Below, in pieces: positions 61,778-64,000 of a DNA stretch of 64,000 bases. How positions within the stretch are numbered: the first letter of the stretch is position 1; each line of letters begins with the position of its first letter. The stretch is taken from the NCBI RefSeq assembly GCF_022539665.2, contig NC_081332.1, positions 1,013,773 through 1,077,772 of the forward strand. The letters are read 5' to 3'. The notes under the pieces were generated by a model. That model saw only the letters and a program-made list of their open reading frames with translations. It made no database searches and was not told the DNA's origin. The DNA comes from Daphnia carinata (Eukaryota; Arthropoda; Branchiopoda; Diplostraca; Daphniidae). Position numbers and translations under genes: made by a program.

Positions 61778-63812
61778 ATGGCATTTCCTTCATATTCCGG
61801 CCCATTAAAAAACCCTTTCAATGATATTAGTAATGAAGATGACGAATTTGGTGATTTCACAAGTGCTGTCACGTATCCAGCAATCGGTATAACACTTTAC
61901 GCTCTACAAACATTTTCATGAGAGTTTAGCATTCCTTTCTTTTATATAGGAAGTTGCAATGGGGAAGCTGGGTTTCAGGTTTCATTGCCTGTGCAGGTCC
62001 ATTCTCTGAACAAGATACAATCTAATAGTGTCTTTTTCAACCCAATTCCTGATAGTGACAATGATGATGAATTTGGTGATTTTTGTGGTCCGAGTGTGGA
62101 CCATACTTTCGAGTTATCAACGGTTGTGCCTGTTACACCTGACAGTAGTGTTAGTGTTAGCCTTCCACAAGAAAGTAGTGGTAAAAAATGCCAACCTAAT
62201 TATGACATAGACCTTGAAGAAGATTTAACTGGAGTGTCCCAGTTATCTTGGAGCAGAAAAAATTATGAAGAAAAAGTAGTGGATGATGAAGAGGAATTCA
62301 CAAATTTCACAAGCGCAGAACCAGTATGCCCATCTTTGGAAGCAAACAGTATCTTCCCACTCAGTCATGAGATATCACAGCCCGTTGTTGAAGAAATCTT
62401 TTCTGCATTGGGGGAGGCCTCTTTAGATTTACCCCCAACACTGCAATCATTGGAACATGTTCCAGACTCAAAGACAGATGATGAATTTGGTGATTTCACA
62501 CAGGCAATGTCAGTTGCCTCAGTAAATGCATCTGCTGTAGAGGATCTTTTCAGTTTAGATGCAGTTCCATCTTTCTCCTTGGAATCTCCTGGCGTCCAGA
62601 ATCCAGTGAATAGTTTCGGTTATTTCGATCAACAAGATGAAGAGCAACAACCTCATTTTGCCGCCATCAGTGACGTGATGGAAGCACCTCAAATCAGCTG
62701 GGACGAACCTCTGGAGAAAGTCGATCCCCTTTCAGTTACGGTTGGCTTCGATGAAGACAAGCCAAAGTTACCAGAAGATGTGAAGGTAACCGAAGAGTTA
62801 ATTGAAGAAGAAGATGAATTCGTTTTCCATCAAAATGTGGAAACGATACCCGATGTGGAATTTTCCGATTTTCAAACTGAACCGACCATCGACGTACAGG
62901 TCGAGGATGACGGCAACATCGAAGAATTTGGTGATTTTACTGATTTTCAAACGGTAATTAATTTGTCTTTTATTTATTCAACTATATTAGTTTAACTTTT
63001 AATCAATTAAGGCGACGTCTGAGGCAGTTGAGGCAACTTCAGAAGATGACGAATTTGATGATTTCGAAATAGCTCCCCTTCCCTCCACAGAATGTATCCA
63101 ACCAACCGAGTTGCCCGCAACTACACCTGAAACTCATATCCAAAGGATGTTGACAACCCTTTTTCCTGTCAATAGCCCCTCGTCCACCGAAACAGAGCTT
63201 CAATCATCGACCATTCCATTGTCGAATTCACCTGGTGGTTCTTTGTGGTCTTACGTAAGTCAATTGGACTCTACACCGGCCCTTTCGTTTAGCTGGAAAC
63301 ATTCAGCAGCTCAACAACGTTTCCTTCATTCACTTCGCATCGACAGTGTCCTCCAGGTTTGTATTTTCTTTCAAATAAACCACATTACAATTCTAAATCA
63401 ATTTTTTAATTGAAAATAGGCAGGGAATGTTGGCGGCTTTCGTTGGAATTCGCCATCTAGTGTCAATTCTCCTTCTACGTCGATGACCGAGAGTTTCGTT
63501 GAGCCTACAGTTACACTGGACTTGGATTTCTTTTTAAATCCGGCTTCATCAGCCACGAGTAACGTCGTACCTGCAAGTAGCATCACCACTGTACCCACTA
63601 ATACGAGCGACAGTATATTGGAGACGATTGAACGCGAATTACTTTCACCTCAAGGTAAAGGACTTCGTAACCAAGTAGTTCCTCCTCCTACCCAGTCACC
63701 AGCACTACCCGTCCGTCACAACCAATTGAGTGACATTTTCCAACACTTACATCTACAAGATAATGCAAACCATTCGTCTGTGTCTAATCGACAAGTCGAT
63801 CTACTTCAGTAA
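61778..63812 (+). CDS. AFTPH: Aftiphilin-like clathrin adaptor accessory protein
   Basis: Four exons: 61778-61886, 61950-62953, 63012-63356 and 63420-63812, 616 residues, all phases consistent. The start sits in GCCATGG. The N-terminal two thirds is acidic and disordered with repeated ear-binding motifs: EDDEFGDFTSA, DDEFGDFCG, DDEFGDFTQA, EEFGDFTDF and DDEFDDFEIA. The C-terminal part carries the aftiphilin clathrin-binding box (SLWSYVSQLDSTPALSFSW, then FLHSLRID). Aftiphilin binds AP-1 gamma and AP-2 alpha ear domains and clathrin, and acts in trafficking at the trans-Golgi network and endosomes (known from vertebrates). A polyadenylation signal AATAAA lies at 63989-63994. No breaks. Confidence 0.9.
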
Positions 63813-64000
63813 GTGAAAATAATTTCTACACAGACACAAATACATTCCTCTTTTTTTTTTGCTTGTCGTTTTCGTTCGGGATCGAGTCATATCATTTTTT
63901 TAGACTTTAAGTTTATCCTCACAAAATGCGTTAGTATGTTTTTAAAAAAGTATTTTGAGATGGAGATGGGATATCGTGCAAAAATTTAAATAAAATCTTG

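Overview
The window looks like nuclear DNA of a branchiopod crustacean, most likely a water flea (Daphnia). This is inferred from many 60-75 bp introns with GT-AG ends, AT-rich intergenic DNA, TATA-box cuticle genes with a very short first exon, clear arthropod orthologues (salvador, beaten path, aftiphilin), and ankyrin-repeat and receptor-kinase families of a type I associate with Daphnia. All gene models were read by eye from splice sites and homology between copies; no search was run. A run of exactly 100 N (11012-11111) marks an assembly gap.

Layout. 1-9.9 kb: two tandem minus-strand genes that join a stonustoxin (SNTX)-like N-terminal region to long arrays of 37-residue ankyrin repeats. 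Both are broken by many small frameshifts. The tail of the first gene is mirrored as a ~1 kb inverted repeat at the left edge. 11.9-12.9 kb: an intact five-exon, four-transmembrane protein gene (minus). 13.5-32 kb: a complex segmental duplication. Its unit pairs a small secreted cuticle-type gene (plus) with a PDGFR/VEGFR-type receptor tyrosine kinase gene. There are three kinase copies, two minus and one plus in inverted orientation. Copy 1 has a 4-bp insertion in the glycine loop, copy 2 has one extra base in the transmembrane exon, and copy 3 reads intact. Relic promoters, a relic of intron 3 and a tRNA-like 5' half recur at the junctions.

33.6-51.3 kb: a third cuticle-type gene; a secreted CUB-domain gene (minus); an RR-type chitin-binding cuticle gene; three tiny secreted peptides with identical gene architecture; an intron-bearing relic of a vasa-like gene reduced to zinc knuckles and end pieces; a tRNA-derived SINE-like element; an unrecognised minus-strand multi-exon gene; two convergent DUF4806-type genes; and a fourth cuticle-type gene whose tail is 39 units of a 12-bp repeat encoding Tyr-Lys-Pro-Asp/Glu.

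53.6-64 kb: a beaten path family gene (plus), salvador of the Hippo pathway (minus), and aftiphilin (plus), the last two divergent over a shared ~580 bp promoter. These single-copy genes read through cleanly, so the many frameshifts in the ankyrin genes are less likely to be general base-calling noise. The left two thirds is a fast-changing accessory region of lineage-expanded families; the right end is conserved housekeeping and signalling sequence.
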